The position numbers and the translations under genes were made by a program. This document shows positions 29,355 to 37,697 of a stretch of 62,253 nt of DNA, piece after piece. The number at the start of each line of letters is the position of its first letter. Positions within the stretch are counted from its first letter, which is position 1. The DNA comes from an uncultured Rhodospirillales bacterium (lineage in GTDB: Bacteria; Pseudomonadota; Alphaproteobacteria; Acetobacterales; Acetobacteraceae), in contig CAITOL010000078.1 of the NCBI GenBank assembly GCA_903893975.1, positions 1 to 62,253 of the forward strand, read 5' to 3'. The notes beneath the pieces were generated by a model, which saw nothing but the letters and a program-made list of their open reading frames with translations, was not told the origin of the DNA and did not search any database.

Positions 29355-29729
29355 TTACAACGTCTCCAGAAACGCCTTGTAGGCGGCTTCATCCATCAGC
29401 TTTTCGAAGTCTTCGACATCGTCGAGCTCGATCTTGAAGAACCAGCCGCCGCCCATCGGGTCGCCGTTCACCAGCGACGGGTCTTCGACAATCATCTGGT
29501 TGCTTTCGACCACCGTGCCGGCCAGCGGCGAAAAGACGTCCGACGCGGCTTTGACGCTCTCAACCACCGCGCAGGCTTCCATCGCCGCCACTTCGCGCCC
29601 GTCTTCAGGCAATTCGACGAACACCACATCGCCCAACGCTTCCTGGGCGTGATCGGTGATGCCGATGGTGGCGATGTCCTCGTCCAGACGGACCCATTCA
29701 TGGTCTTCGGTGTAACGGATGTCGGTCAT
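29355..29729 (-). CDS. gcvH: Glycine cleavage system H protein
   Basis: The 124-residue lipoyl carrier of the glycine cleavage complex. The family signature spans [20 protein letters not shown] and [20 protein letters not shown], with the lipoylated lysine at K60. The start at ATG 29727-29729 gives the conserved N terminus [17 protein letters not shown]; the longer open frame upstream belongs to another register of gcvT. It is 14 bp from gcvT and one base from gcvP. Confidence 0.96.
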   Translation of the reverse strand: MTDIRYTEDHEWVRLDEDIATIGITDHAQEALGDVVFVELPEDGREVAAMEACAVVESVKAASDVFSPLAGTVVESNQMIVEDPSLVNGDPMGGGWFFKIELDDVEDFEKLMDEAAYKAFLETL

Positions 29730-29743
29730 ATCTGGTTTCCTTC

Positions 29744-30850
29744 TCAGCGAATGTAGGTGTGGGGAACGAAGGGCATCGCGGCGATTTTCGCCGGCAGCGG
29801 CTTGCCGCGTACCAGCAGCGCAAGCTCCTGGCCGAGGCCGGCGAGGTCGGCGCGGACATAGCCCATGGCGCAGGGGGCGTTGAGCGAGGGGCCAAAGCCG
29901 CCTGAGGTAATCTCGCCCACCACAGCCCCATCCGGCCCGAGGATTTCGGTATGGCCACGCGCGGGGGCGCGGCCATCGGGGCGGATGCCAACCCGGCGGC
30001 GCGCGGGGCCGGCTTCCAGCATCGCGCGAATGGGACCGGCGCCGAGGAAGTTCCATTCGATGCGGCGGCGCTTGTTGATGGTCCAGGCCAGGCCGGCTTC
30101 GATCGGGTTGGTGGTTTCGTCGATATCGTTGCCGTAGAGGCAGAGCCCCGCCTCCAGCCGCAACGAGTCGCGGGCGCCGAGGCCGGCAGGTAGCACATCG
30201 GGCAAAGCGAGCAAGATCTGGGTGATCGCCTCCGCCCGCGCGGCGGGGATGGAGATTTCGAACCCATCTTCCCCGGTATAGCCGGAGCGGGAGATCAGGC
30301 AGGCCGTGCCGTCGATCGTTGCTTCGGCCAGGCCCATGAAGGGCAGGGTGGCCACGACCGGGGCGAGGGTCGCCAGCACGCTGGCCGCGCGCGGGCCTTG
30401 CAGTGCCACCAGCGCCCGATCATCCAGGCGCTGCAACGTGACCCCGGCGGGCAGATGCGCCGCGATATGCGCGAAATCCACATCCTTGCGGCTGGCATTG
30501 ACCACCAGGAACCAGCGATCCCCTTCGATGTGCGCGACCATGAAATCGTCGAGGATGCCGCCATGCGGCATGGTCAGCAGTGAATAGCGCTGACGCATCG
30601 GCGCCAGCCCGGCAATGTCGCCGGGGGCGAGCAATTCCAGCGCCGCGGCGGCGCCGGGGCCGGTCAGGAACGCCTGGCCCATGTGGGAGACGTCGAACAA
30701 CGCTGCGGCGGCGCGGCAGTGCAGATGTTCGCCCAGCACGCCGGCAGGATACTGCACCGGCATTGCATAGCCAGCGAACGGCACCATGCGGGCGCCAAGG
30801 GCGCGATGCAGCGCATCCAACGGGGTGGTCAGCAGGGATTCTTCGGACAT
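29744..30850 (-). CDS. gcvT: Aminomethyltransferase, glycine cleavage T protein
   Basis: GcvT (368 residues) transfers the one-carbon unit from the H-protein arm to tetrahydrofolate, releasing ammonia. Recognisable are LHRALGARMVPFAGYAMPVQ, LFDVSHMGQAFLTGPGA, ISRSGYTGEDGFEISIP with the folate-proximal region, and LEAGLCLYGNDIDETTNPIE. ATG 30848-30850 fits the conserved N terminus; the reading frame stays open upstream across the riboswitch but is not conserved there. First gene of the gcvT-H-P operon. Confidence 0.96.
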   Translation of the reverse strand: MSEESLLTTPLDALHRALGARMVPFAGYAMPVQYPAGVLGEHLHCRAAAALFDVSHMGQAFLTGPGAAAALELLAPGDIAGLAPMRQRYSLLTMPHGGILDDFMVAHIEGDRWFLVVNASRKDVDFAHIAAHLPAGVTLQRLDDRALVALQGPRAASVLATLAPVVATLPFMGLAEATIDGTACLISRSGYTGEDGFEISIPAARAEAITQILLALPDVLPAGLGARDSLRLEAGLCLYGNDIDETTNPIEAGLAWTINKRRRIEWNFLGAGPIRAMLEAGPARRRVGIRPDGRAPARGHTEILGPDGAVVGEITSGGFGPSLNAPCAMGYVRADLAGLGQELALLVRGKPLPAKIAAMPFVPHTYIR

Positions 30851-30901
30851 AGAGGCTCCGCACAAAGGTCGCAGGCCGGCTATGCTGCCGGCGAGATGCG
30901 A

Positions 30902-31098
30902 CCCCCCTCTGTCCACGGAACCTGAGAGATTCAGCGGGAAACCCGCTTTACTCCGTCGGTGCGGCCGCCAATCCTGCGGCCGTCTTTCCAGAGATTCTTT
31001 CTCCGCGAGCGGTCCCTGTTGCCTGAGCGTTTCCGGGGGCCGGTTGCGCCTTCGGCGGTGGGCCGGATACCGGCGCCACACTCTCCCGCCCGGGATAG
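30902..31098 (-). promoter_or_regulatory. Tandem glycine riboswitch controlling gcvTHP
   Basis: The 308 bp upstream of gcvT hold two adjacent glycine aptamers read on the reverse strand. Aptamer 1 (about 31004-31098) has GGGAGAG, the core CCGCCGAAGGCGCAA (31044-31058) and CGCTCAGG (31022-31029). Aptamer 2 (about 30902-31003) has the equivalent CACCGACGGAGTAAA core, TCTCTCAGG (30921-30929) and GGACAGAGGGG at its end. Glycine riboswitches before gcvT usually turn expression on when glycine is high. No separate gene is visible in this stretch. Confidence 0.92.
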
Positions 31099-31158
31099 CC
31101 CGAACGCGCGCACCATGACGGAAGCCGATGCGCGGTTCAACCCGTGATTTCGAGTCGG

Positions 31159-32058
31159 CTACGTGGTTGCCGGCTGCGGCAGGTCCAGCCCGGCATCGGC
31201 CATCACGCCCAGCGCCAGATCCGGCCGATCCGTGCACAGGCCATCGACGCCCCAGGCGATGAAGCGGGCCATGTCGGCGGGTTCGTTCACCGTCCACGGC
31301 ATCACCCGCAGCCCGAGGCTTTGCGCGGTGCGGACATCGTCGGCGGTGAAGGTTGCCAGATGCGGCGCCCAGGTGGCGCGGCGGCCTGCGGCCTCATGCG
31401 CGATGACGCGCGGCACGGAGCCGCCGAAAGCCTCGGCCGTTACCCCATCCCAGAACAGCGCCGGTTGCGCCAGGCTGTTCGGCCCGGTGAGGTAGGTGAG
31501 CGGAATGTCCGGGTAGGTGGCGTGCATATGCCGCAGGCCGCGGAAGTCGAAGCTGCGAATGTCCAGTCGGCCTAGCGCGTTGCAGGCGGTGGCGCAGGCC
31601 ATCACCAGATCCGCCATCACGGACGGCGCCACGGTCGCCTCTGGCCGGGTCGGCACGGTTTTCAATTCGGCCTGGATGACGGCGGTGCCCGTGGTGGCAA
31701 AGACCTCGGCCAGGGTCGGGATCGGGGTGCCGTCGATCGGGTGCTGATCGGGGAAGCGGCCAGCGGTCGGGCTGCCGGGCTTGATGCGGCCAACATCGTA
31801 GCCGCGCAGTTCCGCCAAAGTCAGGCTGCGCACCAGCGGGTAGGGCGCGCTCAGCCAGGCGCCATCCGGGCCGCGCGTCACATCGGGGTCCAGATCGACG
31901 TTATGGCACACCACCGGCACGCCGTCGGCGGTAATCGCGACATCCAATTCCAGCCCATCGACGCCGATGGCCAAGGTGGCGACGAAGCCGGGCAGGGTGT
32001 TTTCCGGAAACAGGGCGCGGGCGCCCCGATGGCCTTGGAGTTCGAAGGTGCGTTGCAT
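31159..32058 (-). CDS. Glycerophosphodiester phosphodiesterase (GDPD/UgpQ-like)
   Basis: A 299-residue phosphodiesterase that releases glycerol-3-phosphate and an alcohol from deacylated phospholipids. The catalytic residues lie in LQGHRGARALFPENTLPGF (His-Arg and Glu-Asn-Thr) and GLELDVAITADGVPVVCHN (acidic metal ligands and second histidine); IQAELKTV supplies the later Glu/Lys pair. No signal peptide is seen, so it is probably cytosolic like UgpQ. ATG 32056-32058 matches the conserved N terminus. It lies 1.4 kb from the Pho-box-controlled lipid genes and could recycle phospholipid head groups, but it has no visible Pho box itself. Confidence 0.93.
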   Translation of the reverse strand: MQRTFELQGHRGARALFPENTLPGFVATLAIGVDGLELDVAITADGVPVVCHNVDLDPDVTRGPDGAWLSAPYPLVRSLTLAELRGYDVGRIKPGSPTAGRFPDQHPIDGTPIPTLAEVFATTGTAVIQAELKTVPTRPEATVAPSVMADLVMACATACNALGRLDIRSFDFRGLRHMHATYPDIPLTYLTGPNSLAQPALFWDGVTAEAFGGSVPRVIAHEAAGRRATWAPHLATFTADDVRTAQSLGLRVMPWTVNEPADMARFIAWGVDGLCTDRPDLALGVMADAGLDLPQPATT

Positions 32059-32125
32059 CAGCGCGGTTTGGCGTCCGGCGCCGGATGCGTCAAGGTGCGG
32101 CGGCTGGCAGCATGGGGGCGTGGCG

Positions 32126-32827
32126 ATGATCGAGCGGGTATTGGGGGTTCTTGGCGGTATGGGGCCGCTGGCAAGTGCGCAGTTCATGCTGCGCCTGACC
32201 TTGCTGACCCCGGCGGCGCGCGACCAGGACCAGGTGCCGGCGGTGCTGTGGTCCGATCCGCGCGTGCCCGATCGGACGCGCGGCAAGCTCGCTGGTGGCG
32301 AGGACCCGTTGCCCTGGCTGCTGCGCGGGGTGCGCGGCCTGCGGGCGGCCGGCTGTGGGGCGATTGCCATTCCCTGTAACACCGCCCATGGCTGGTACGA
32401 AGAGATGCAGGCCGAGGGGCTGCCGATCCTGCACATTGTCGATGCGGCCGCCGATGCGCTGGCCAAGCACACGCCACGCGGCACCATCGGGCTGATGGGC
32501 ACCGCAGCGACATTGCGGATGCGGCTCTATCAGGATCGGCTGGAAGCGCGCGGCTGGACCTGCATCGTGCCGACCGAGGCGGAAATGCAGGCCAAAGTCT
32601 CCCCCGGCATCGCGCTGGTCAAAGCCAATCGGGTGGCAGAAGCCTATGCGCCGCTGGCCGAGACCGTGCAGGCCTTGGCGGCGCGCGGTGCTGACGCGGT
32701 GGTGCTGGGCTGCACCGAAATCCCGCTCGGCATCCAGGCTGGGCCTTGGCAAAGCCTGGGGGTGAAGCTGGTGGATAGTATCGACGCGCTGGCCCTGGCG
32801 GCGATTGACTGGGCCACCGCAGTCTAG
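32126..32827 (+). CDS. Aspartate/glutamate racemase family protein
   Basis: A 233-residue cofactor-independent racemase. LGVLGGMGPLASAQFMLRL is the usual N terminus, and the two catalytic cysteines are in AIPCNTAHGWYEEM and VVLGCTEIPLGI. ATG 32126 is preferred over the longer frame that overlaps the divergent phosphodiesterase. The enzyme could supply D-aspartate or D-glutamate, or act on a related acid. Its TAG stop shares the CTAG 32824-32827 with the stop of the convergent btaB. Confidence 0.91.
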   Translation: MIERVLGVLGGMGPLASAQFMLRLTLLTPAARDQDQVPAVLWSDPRVPDRTRGKLAGGEDPLPWLLRGVRGLRAAGCGAIAIPCNTAHGWYEEMQAEGLPILHIVDAAADALAKHTPRGTIGLMGTAATLRMRLYQDRLEARGWTCIVPTEAEMQAKVSPGIALVKANRVAEAYAPLAETVQALAARGADAVVLGCTEIPLGIQAGPWQSLGVKLVDSIDALALAAIDWATAV

Positions 32828-33471
32828 CCGGGCCGCACGGCGCGCAGGTGCTGGGCGTAGCCGCCGAACAAGGCGGTGCTGGCCATGGTCAGGCCTTGCG
32901 CTGCTGCCAATCCGGCGAGGGTCTGTTCCAGCTCGGCGCGCGGCTCCACCGCGAACAGTTTCAGCCAGCGATGCAGGCCACGACGAAACCAGCCGGGCAG
33001 CCGGGCGCCGTCGGCGAAATCCACGATATGCAGTGAACCGCCAGGGGCGAGCAGGCGGGTCGCCTGCCGCAAACCGGCCTGCCAGGGTGGGATGATCGAC
33101 AGGGTGTAGGACAGAACGACGTGGTCGAAGCTGGCCACGCCGAACAGCCGCGCCGGGTCGAAATCCGTCGCATCAGCCCAGGCGAGGGTAATCCGGTCCG
33201 CCAACCCGGCGCGGCGAATGGCGGCGTGCGCGGTGGTGAGCATTTCGGTGGAGATATCCACACCGTAAAACCGCGCCGCCGGATATCGTCGCGCGGCCTG
33301 GATGAGGTTGCGCGCCGTACCGCAGCCAATTTCTAGCACCGTTGCCCCAGCCCCAGGCTGCATGTGGGCGATCAACCGGTCCCGGCCGAGCAGGTAGAAT
33401 TTGCGTGTGGCGTCATAAATATGCCGCTGCACCCGGTACATCCGGTCCATATGCGCGGCGGCCTGGGTCAT
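32824..33471 (-). CDS. btaB: DGTS N-methyltransferase BtaB
   Basis: A 215-residue SAM-dependent methyltransferase that trimethylates diacylglyceryl-homoserine to give the betaine lipid DGTS. The start MDRMYRVQRHIYDATRKFYL is characteristic of BtaB, followed by motif I VLEIGCGTARNLIQAA, SYTLSIIPPWQAGL and LAPGGSLHIVDFAD. ATG 33469-33471 lies two bases after the btaA stop, so the pair is translated together; the longer open frame overlaps btaA and is rejected. Presence next to btaA makes the function firm. Confidence 0.94.
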   Translation of the reverse strand: MTQAAAHMDRMYRVQRHIYDATRKFYLLGRDRLIAHMQPGAGATVLEIGCGTARNLIQAARRYPAARFYGVDISTEMLTTAHAAIRRAGLADRITLAWADATDFDPARLFGVASFDHVVLSYTLSIIPPWQAGLRQATRLLAPGGSLHIVDFADGARLPGWFRRGLHRWLKLFAVEPRAELEQTLAGLAAAQGLTMASTALFGGYAQHLRAVRPG

Positions 33472-33473
33472 GC

Positions 33474-34727
33474 TCAGGCAGCCTTGAGGGTGTAGAGGTG
33501 AAACGCGCCATAGATCGACGAGCGATCCTGCGCGTCGAGTGCGGCGGAGCGTTCGGCGTGATAGTCCCAGCACTCCAGAATATCCTGCGGCACGCGGCCG
33601 GGCAGCAGCCGCTCATTGGCCGCGGTGCGGAAGATCACCCGCGCTCCGGGCTTGGCGGTGCGGGTGATTTCGGCCCACAATTCCGTCAGGTCGTGATCGT
33701 TCATCCAATCCTGCGCATCGAGCAGGACATAGGCATCAAGCGACGCTGCGGGCTTGGCGCGCATGACGGCGGTGATGGAGCCTTGCACCACATCAACCCG
33801 AGCTGCCCGGTCGCGGATGGCAGCAAAGTTTTCTGCCGCCAGGTAGGGCGGGGTTGCGGCGTCCGCACCGGGTTGATAGCGGCGGCCAAAGGCCTGCCAG
33901 GCGAAGTAGTTGCGCTGCAGATCAAAGCCGCAGGCCAGTTTTTCCAACCGTTGGTGCAACACCGCGCCAATGCCGCCGGCGTGGTCGGCCGACAGCGCGC
34001 GGTATTGCGCCGGCGGAATCCCAAGCCCGTAGAGCGAGGCCGGCTGCCGCAGGATCAGCCGCAGCAACGGCTTGCGCAGCACCGGTGCCAGCTGGGTTTC
34101 AAACAGCCGCCGCTGCTCATCGCGGTTCTTCGCGGTCAGCATAATCGCCGGGTTGACACCATGCAGCCGGGCCAGCGCGTGGCCGGCGCCGATGAACCAG
34201 CCGAGCAGACCGTGGCGGTAGAACCCACGCGCGAACAGGTCGATCCGCCGGCGGCCGCGTAAGGTGCGATGTTCCCAATAGCTACGGCTGCTCCGGTCCA
34301 GCACGGGGGCCAGGTAGCGATCATACAGCGCCGGATTCTCCGCGCTGGCAGCATCGGCGAAGAAGCGACGAAACGCGGCCTGGTCCGGCAACGCGCGCGC
34401 GGCGGCGAGCTTGAGCTTCACCAGCGCGACATGGGCGCCGTTCAGGTCCACGGCGGTGATGTGCGCCGGGTCATCCACTAGATACGACAGCGCGTTGCAG
34501 CCGCCAGAGGCGATGGTGAGCACATGGTCCTGCCGCCCGAGCGCGAGGGCCTGCATATCCACCTCCGGGTCTTCCCAGATTTGCGGGTAGACCAGGCCAC
34601 GGAATGCGAAGGTGAACAGCCGCTCCAGCACGCCCTCACGCGAGAGCGGCGCCGCGCGATGGACGGCACCGCCAAGTTCGGCTGCGGTCAGGCGTCGGAG
34701 CGTTTGCGCATCATGCGTATTGGCCAT
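33474..34727 (-). CDS. btaA: S-adenosylmethionine:diacylglycerol 3-amino-3-carboxypropyltransferase BtaA
   Basis: BtaA (417 residues, DUF3419) transfers the aminocarboxypropyl group of SAM to diacylglycerol, the first step of betaine-lipid synthesis. LFTFAFRGLVYPQIWEDPEV and TIASGGCNALSYLVDDP with AVDLNGAHVALVKLKLAA form the SAM-binding part, and the C-terminal YVLLDAQDWMNDHDLTELW is conserved. In Rhodobacter and Sinorhizobium the enzyme is induced by phosphate starvation, and here a Pho-box-like repeat lies about 80 bp upstream. Membrane-associated but without clear transmembrane helices. Confidence 0.95.
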   Translation of the reverse strand: MANTHDAQTLRRLTAAELGGAVHRAAPLSREGVLERLFTFAFRGLVYPQIWEDPEVDMQALALGRQDHVLTIASGGCNALSYLVDDPAHITAVDLNGAHVALVKLKLAAARALPDQAAFRRFFADAASAENPALYDRYLAPVLDRSSRSYWEHRTLRGRRRIDLFARGFYRHGLLGWFIGAGHALARLHGVNPAIMLTAKNRDEQRRLFETQLAPVLRKPLLRLILRQPASLYGLGIPPAQYRALSADHAGGIGAVLHQRLEKLACGFDLQRNYFAWQAFGRRYQPGADAATPPYLAAENFAAIRDRAARVDVVQGSITAVMRAKPAASLDAYVLLDAQDWMNDHDLTELWAEITRTAKPGARVIFRTAANERLLPGRVPQDILECWDYHAERSAALDAQDRSSIYGAFHLYTLKAA

Positions 34728-34808
34728 GGGGATCCACCGTGACGATGTGAAGTCGATTTCGCGACAAATCCCTTACCAGCCGTGCCAGCCGCAAACGCCT
34801 CCAACCCT

Positions 34809-34837
34809 GTGACACTTCCCTGACAGAACGGTGACGG
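34809..34837 (-). promoter_or_regulatory. Pho box with three 11-bp-spaced repeats upstream of btaAB
   Basis: Read on the reverse strand, CCGTCAC, CTGTCAG and GTGTCAC follow each other at exact 11 bp steps, separated by CGTT and GGAA. The PhoB half-site consensus is CTGTCAT with 4 bp spacers, so the site holds three tandem half-sites. It lies 81 bp before the btaA start and matches the known phosphate control of this pathway. Confidence 0.75.
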
Positions 34838-34859
34838 CGGGGGCGCCCGCCGGCTGGGA

Positions 34860-35345
34860 TCAGTCCGCCTGCACCGCCCAGCGTAACAAGGCGCTGGCGC
34901 GCACCACCGGCAGGCGGGCGGCCCATCCGTCGAGGCCGAACACATGCCCGGCGCGATAGAGGATGAGGCTCGCGAGCACCACAGAGTAGAGCACGTGGTA
35001 GTCGACGATGAAGTTGTTGTGATTTTCGATATACGGAAAATCCATATGGGCCATCCAGTACATCATCAGCAGCAAGATGCCGCAGAAACTGCTCAGGCGG
35101 GTGCAGAAGCCCACCAGCAGCGACAGGCCGATGAGCGTGTGGCCCCATTCCACGAGGAAGCTGGCAATCGGCGCGAGGGTCGGAGTGGTGAACAGCACGA
35201 AGACCGCGTGAAAGGTCTTGGTTGAATTCAGGAAGCCGACGACGCTGAAATTCGGCACGAGCACCTGGTGAGAGGCCGAGTAGAGGAATGTCCATGCCAT
35301 CAGCAGGCGAAACAGCAGGGTGATGTGGCGTTCGACGGGTCGCAT
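34860..35345 (-). CDS. DoxX-family membrane protein
   Basis: A 161-residue protein with four hydrophobic helices, typical of DoxX proteins: LLFRLLMAWTFLYSASHQV, then SFLVEWGHTLIGLSLLVGFC, the loop FCGILLLMMYWMAHM and FIVDYHVLYSVVLASLIL. DoxX proteins are inner-membrane and loosely linked to respiration or thiol redox; the role here is unknown. ATG 35343-35345 begins MRPVERHITLLFRLL; the open frame upstream is not convincing. It lies upstream of btaAB on the same strand, but the Pho box between them suggests separate control. Confidence 0.85.
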   Translation of the reverse strand: MRPVERHITLLFRLLMAWTFLYSASHQVLVPNFSVVGFLNSTKTFHAVFVLFTTPTLAPIASFLVEWGHTLIGLSLLVGFCTRLSSFCGILLLMMYWMAHMDFPYIENHNNFIVDYHVLYSVVLASLILYRAGHVFGLDGWAARLPVVRASALLRWAVQAD

Positions 35346-35479
35346 ATGCGCTTGTCCTTGTTGAGCATGTGCACTGCAGCATGCGGTGGCGGGGGCGACA
35401 TTGACCTGGATCACACCGCTTGTTGCCGCGCCGATGCGGCGGCTATGGTCCGGCCGGACCGAACCAAGAAAGGCAGGCG

Positions 35480-35896
35480 ATGAAGTATTTGCACACCATG
35501 ATCCGGGTAACCGATCTCGACGCGACGATTGCGTTTTTCAACGTGCTCGGCTTGCAGGAACTGCGCCGCCGGGTCGATGAAAAAGGGCGCTACACGCTGG
35601 TGTTCATGGCCGCCCCAGGGGATGAGCAGGCGCCGGTGGAACTGACCTATAACTGGGACCCGGAAGCCTATACCGGCGGGCGGAATTTCGGTCACCTCGC
35701 CTATGCGGTGGATAATATCTACGACACCTGTGCGGCGATGCTGGCGCATGGCGTGACGGTGAACCGCCCGCCCCGCGATGGGCGGATGGCCTTTGTGCGC
35801 ACGCCGGACGGCATTTCCATCGAGTTGCTGCAGGACGGCCCGGCGCTGCCAGCGGCGGAGCCGTGGCTCAGCATGCCGAATGTGGGCAGTTGGTAG
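35480..35896 (+). CDS. gloA: Glyoxalase I (lactoylglutathione lyase), VOC superfamily
   Basis: A 138-residue VOC protein consistent with glyoxalase I, which isomerises the methylglyoxal-glutathione hemithioacetal. [45 protein letters not shown] and [18 protein letters not shown] cover the metal ligands expected in GloA (His near the N terminus, Glu, His and Glu). The first ligand histidine is in [11 protein letters not shown] 35480 has AGGCAGG upstream. It stands alone, divergent from the DoxX gene. Confidence 0.92.
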   Translation: MKYLHTMIRVTDLDATIAFFNVLGLQELRRRVDEKGRYTLVFMAAPGDEQAPVELTYNWDPEAYTGGRNFGHLAYAVDNIYDTCAAMLAHGVTVNRPPRDGRMAFVRTPDGISIELLQDGPALPAAEPWLSMPNVGSW

Positions 35897-35897
35897 A

Positions 35898-36317
35898 CTA
35901 GGACGTCATGTCGCACCGGTCGGTTACTCGGCCGGTGTAGCGGGTCCAGCGTTGGGTTTGCCCGAGCCAGGGCAGCAGGACATAGCCACGCAGATGCAGC
36001 GTGTCGGCGTCGTCCAGCCATAGGCTGCATTGCCAGACGCTACCGGTGCTCGGGTCGGTGATGTGGCCGGAATAGCGGCCGTCCGGGCCGAGCGTCGCAT
36101 CGGGCAGGATCGTCAGCCCGCAGCGCGGTGCCTCGTTCGGGGCCGCGGCTGCGGCCATGCCGACGATACGGCCACATAAGCCAGCCCCGCACGGGGCGAT
36201 CTCGACTATCCCACCGCGATCTTCCGTCAGCCAAAGCCCGGTTGCGGACGGGGCGGCGTGGGCATTGGGCAGGTGTGCCGCCAGCAAAGCGGCAGCCAGC
36301 CTCAGGCGCACGCACAT
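35898..36317 (-). CDS. DUF2147 exported protein
   Basis: A 139-residue small exported protein with a Sec signal (LRLAAALLAAHLPNAHA). The mature part fits DUF2147: GLWLTEDRGGIVEIAPCGAG, LCGRIVGM, a GLTIL segment followed by DGRYSGHITDPSTGSVWQCS and LHLRGYVLLPWLGQTQRW. These proteins are thought to form a lipocalin-like beta barrel in the periplasm; function unknown. Two cysteine pairs suggest disulfides. The start overlaps the end of the next upstream gene by 16 bp, and the stop is one base from the end of gloA. Confidence 0.87.
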   Translation of the reverse strand: MCVRLRLAAALLAAHLPNAHAAPSATGLWLTEDRGGIVEIAPCGAGLCGRIVGMAAAAAPNEAPRCGLTILPDATLGPDGRYSGHITDPSTGSVWQCSLWLDDADTLHLRGYVLLPWLGQTQRWTRYTGRVTDRCDMTS

Positions 36318-36541
36318 CCTGGGGTGGGCCCATTGGCGTGGCGCACCAAATGATGGTCCACCCATTCCGCCACCAGCCGACGCGCCTCGTTCAGCGACGC
36401 CTCGGGGTGGTGGATGCGGTAGATGGTCGTGCAGGCCTGGAACGCGTCCATATCGGCGCTACCACGGCTGCGCAATTCACCGTAGGCGGTGATCACGGCG
36501 CGTTCGCAGTTGCGGGCGATGTAGCTGAAATCGCGGCCCAT
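36302..36541 (-). CDS. Small protein of unknown function, 79 aa
   Basis: A short soluble protein (MGRDFSYIARNCERAVITAY at the start) with likely helical content and two C-terminal cysteines. I do not recognise the family. It begins with ATG 31 bp after the tartrate-dehydrogenase-like gene on the same strand and overlaps the DUF2147 gene by 16 bp, so it is probably part of that transcript. The non-repetitive composition and in-strand tiling argue that it is real. Confidence 0.65.
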   Translation of the reverse strand: MGRDFSYIARNCERAVITAYGELRSRGSADMDAFQACTTIYRIHHPEASLNEARRLVAEWVDHHLVRHANGPTPGCACA

Positions 36542-36572
36542 GGGCTACCCTGGTTGCGGTTGGAGGCTGAAC

Positions 36573-37643
36573 CTACAGGCTGGCGATAATTTCTGCCAGC
36601 GCTTTGCCGACCTCCTGCGTGGATGCCTGCCCCCCCATATCGCGGGTGCGCGGCCCGCCATCCCGCAACAGCGTCTCGATCGCGGTCACGATGGCGCGAC
36701 CGGCTTCGACCTCGCCCAGATGCTCCAGCATCATCGCGCCGGACCAGACCTGGCCGATCGGGTTGGCAATATACCGCCCGGCGATATCCGGCGCCGAGCC
36801 ATGCACCGGCTCGAACATCGACGGGAAAATGCCTTCGGGGTTGATGTTCGCGCTGGCGGCAATGCCGATGGAGCCGGCAATGGCGGGACCGAGATCGGAC
36901 AGGATGTCGCCAAACAGGTTGGAGCCGACAACGACATCGAACCAGTCCGGATGCTGCACGAAATGGGCGCAGAGAATATCGATATGGTACTGGTCGGTTT
37001 TCACGTCCGGATACTGCGCGCCCATCAGCGCAAACCGCTCGTCCCAATACGGCATGGTGTGGATGATGCCGTTCGACTTGGTCGCCGAGGTAACGTGCTT
37101 GCGGCTGCGGGTTCGGGCCAGCTCGAACGCGTATTTCAAAATCCGGTCCACGCCGGTGCGGCTCATCACCGTCAGCTGGGTGACGAACTCGCGGTCCGTT
37201 CCTTCAAAGCTGCGGCCGCCGACATTGCTGTATTCGCCTTCGGTGTTTTCCCGCACCACGTAAAAGTCGATATCCTTTTCCGTGCGGTTGGCCAGCGGCG
37301 TCACCGCGCCCGGCAGCAGCTTGCACGGACGAAGGTTCACGTATTGGTCGAAGCCGCGGCGGATGGGGATCAGCAAGCCCCATAGAGAGACATGATCCGG
37401 CACGCCGGGCCAGCCGACGGCGCCGAGGAAGATGGATTTGCTGTCGCGCAGCTGGTCCAGCCCATCGGGCGGCATCATGGCGCCGGTCTTGCTGTAGGTC
37501 TCGCACGACCAGTCATAATGGTCGAAGCTGAGGTTGAAGCCGAACCGGCGGGCGGCGGCATCCAGCACGCGCAGACCTTCTGGCGTGGTTTCCTTGCCGA
37601 TGCCGTCGCCAGGGATCACCGCAATGCGATAGGACTTGGACAT
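36573..37643 (-). CDS. ttuC: Tartrate/D-malate dehydrogenase (TtuC/DmlA type)
   Basis: A 356-residue NAD-dependent beta-decarboxylating dehydrogenase of the isocitrate/isopropylmalate family, in the branch annotated as tartrate dehydrogenase or D-malate dehydrogenase. IAVIPGDGIGKETTPEGLRV is the N terminus, YVVRENTEGEYSNVGGR carries the substrate arginine and tyrosine region, VVVGSNLFGDILSDL provides metal-binding aspartates and PVHGSAPDIAG the NAD loop. It would oxidise tartrate or D-malate to pyruvate-level products in the cytosol. No dedicated transporter is adjacent. Confidence 0.9.
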   Translation of the reverse strand: MSKSYRIAVIPGDGIGKETTPEGLRVLDAAARRFGFNLSFDHYDWSCETYSKTGAMMPPDGLDQLRDSKSIFLGAVGWPGVPDHVSLWGLLIPIRRGFDQYVNLRPCKLLPGAVTPLANRTEKDIDFYVVRENTEGEYSNVGGRSFEGTDREFVTQLTVMSRTGVDRILKYAFELARTRSRKHVTSATKSNGIIHTMPYWDERFALMGAQYPDVKTDQYHIDILCAHFVQHPDWFDVVVGSNLFGDILSDLGPAIAGSIGIAASANINPEGIFPSMFEPVHGSAPDIAGRYIANPIGQVWSGAMMLEHLGEVEAGRAIVTAIETLLRDGGPRTRDMGGQASTQEVGKALAEIIASL

Positions 37644-37697
37644 AACTTTTTCTCCGCGAAGCCTTGCCGCGCTTATTGCCGAATATGCCCAGTAGGG

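Noticed and set aside
30851-31297. Extension of gcvT upstream to give a 517-residue protein
   Set aside because: The extra sequence covers the tandem glycine riboswitch and has no protein similarity; the conserved GcvT N terminus starts at 30850.
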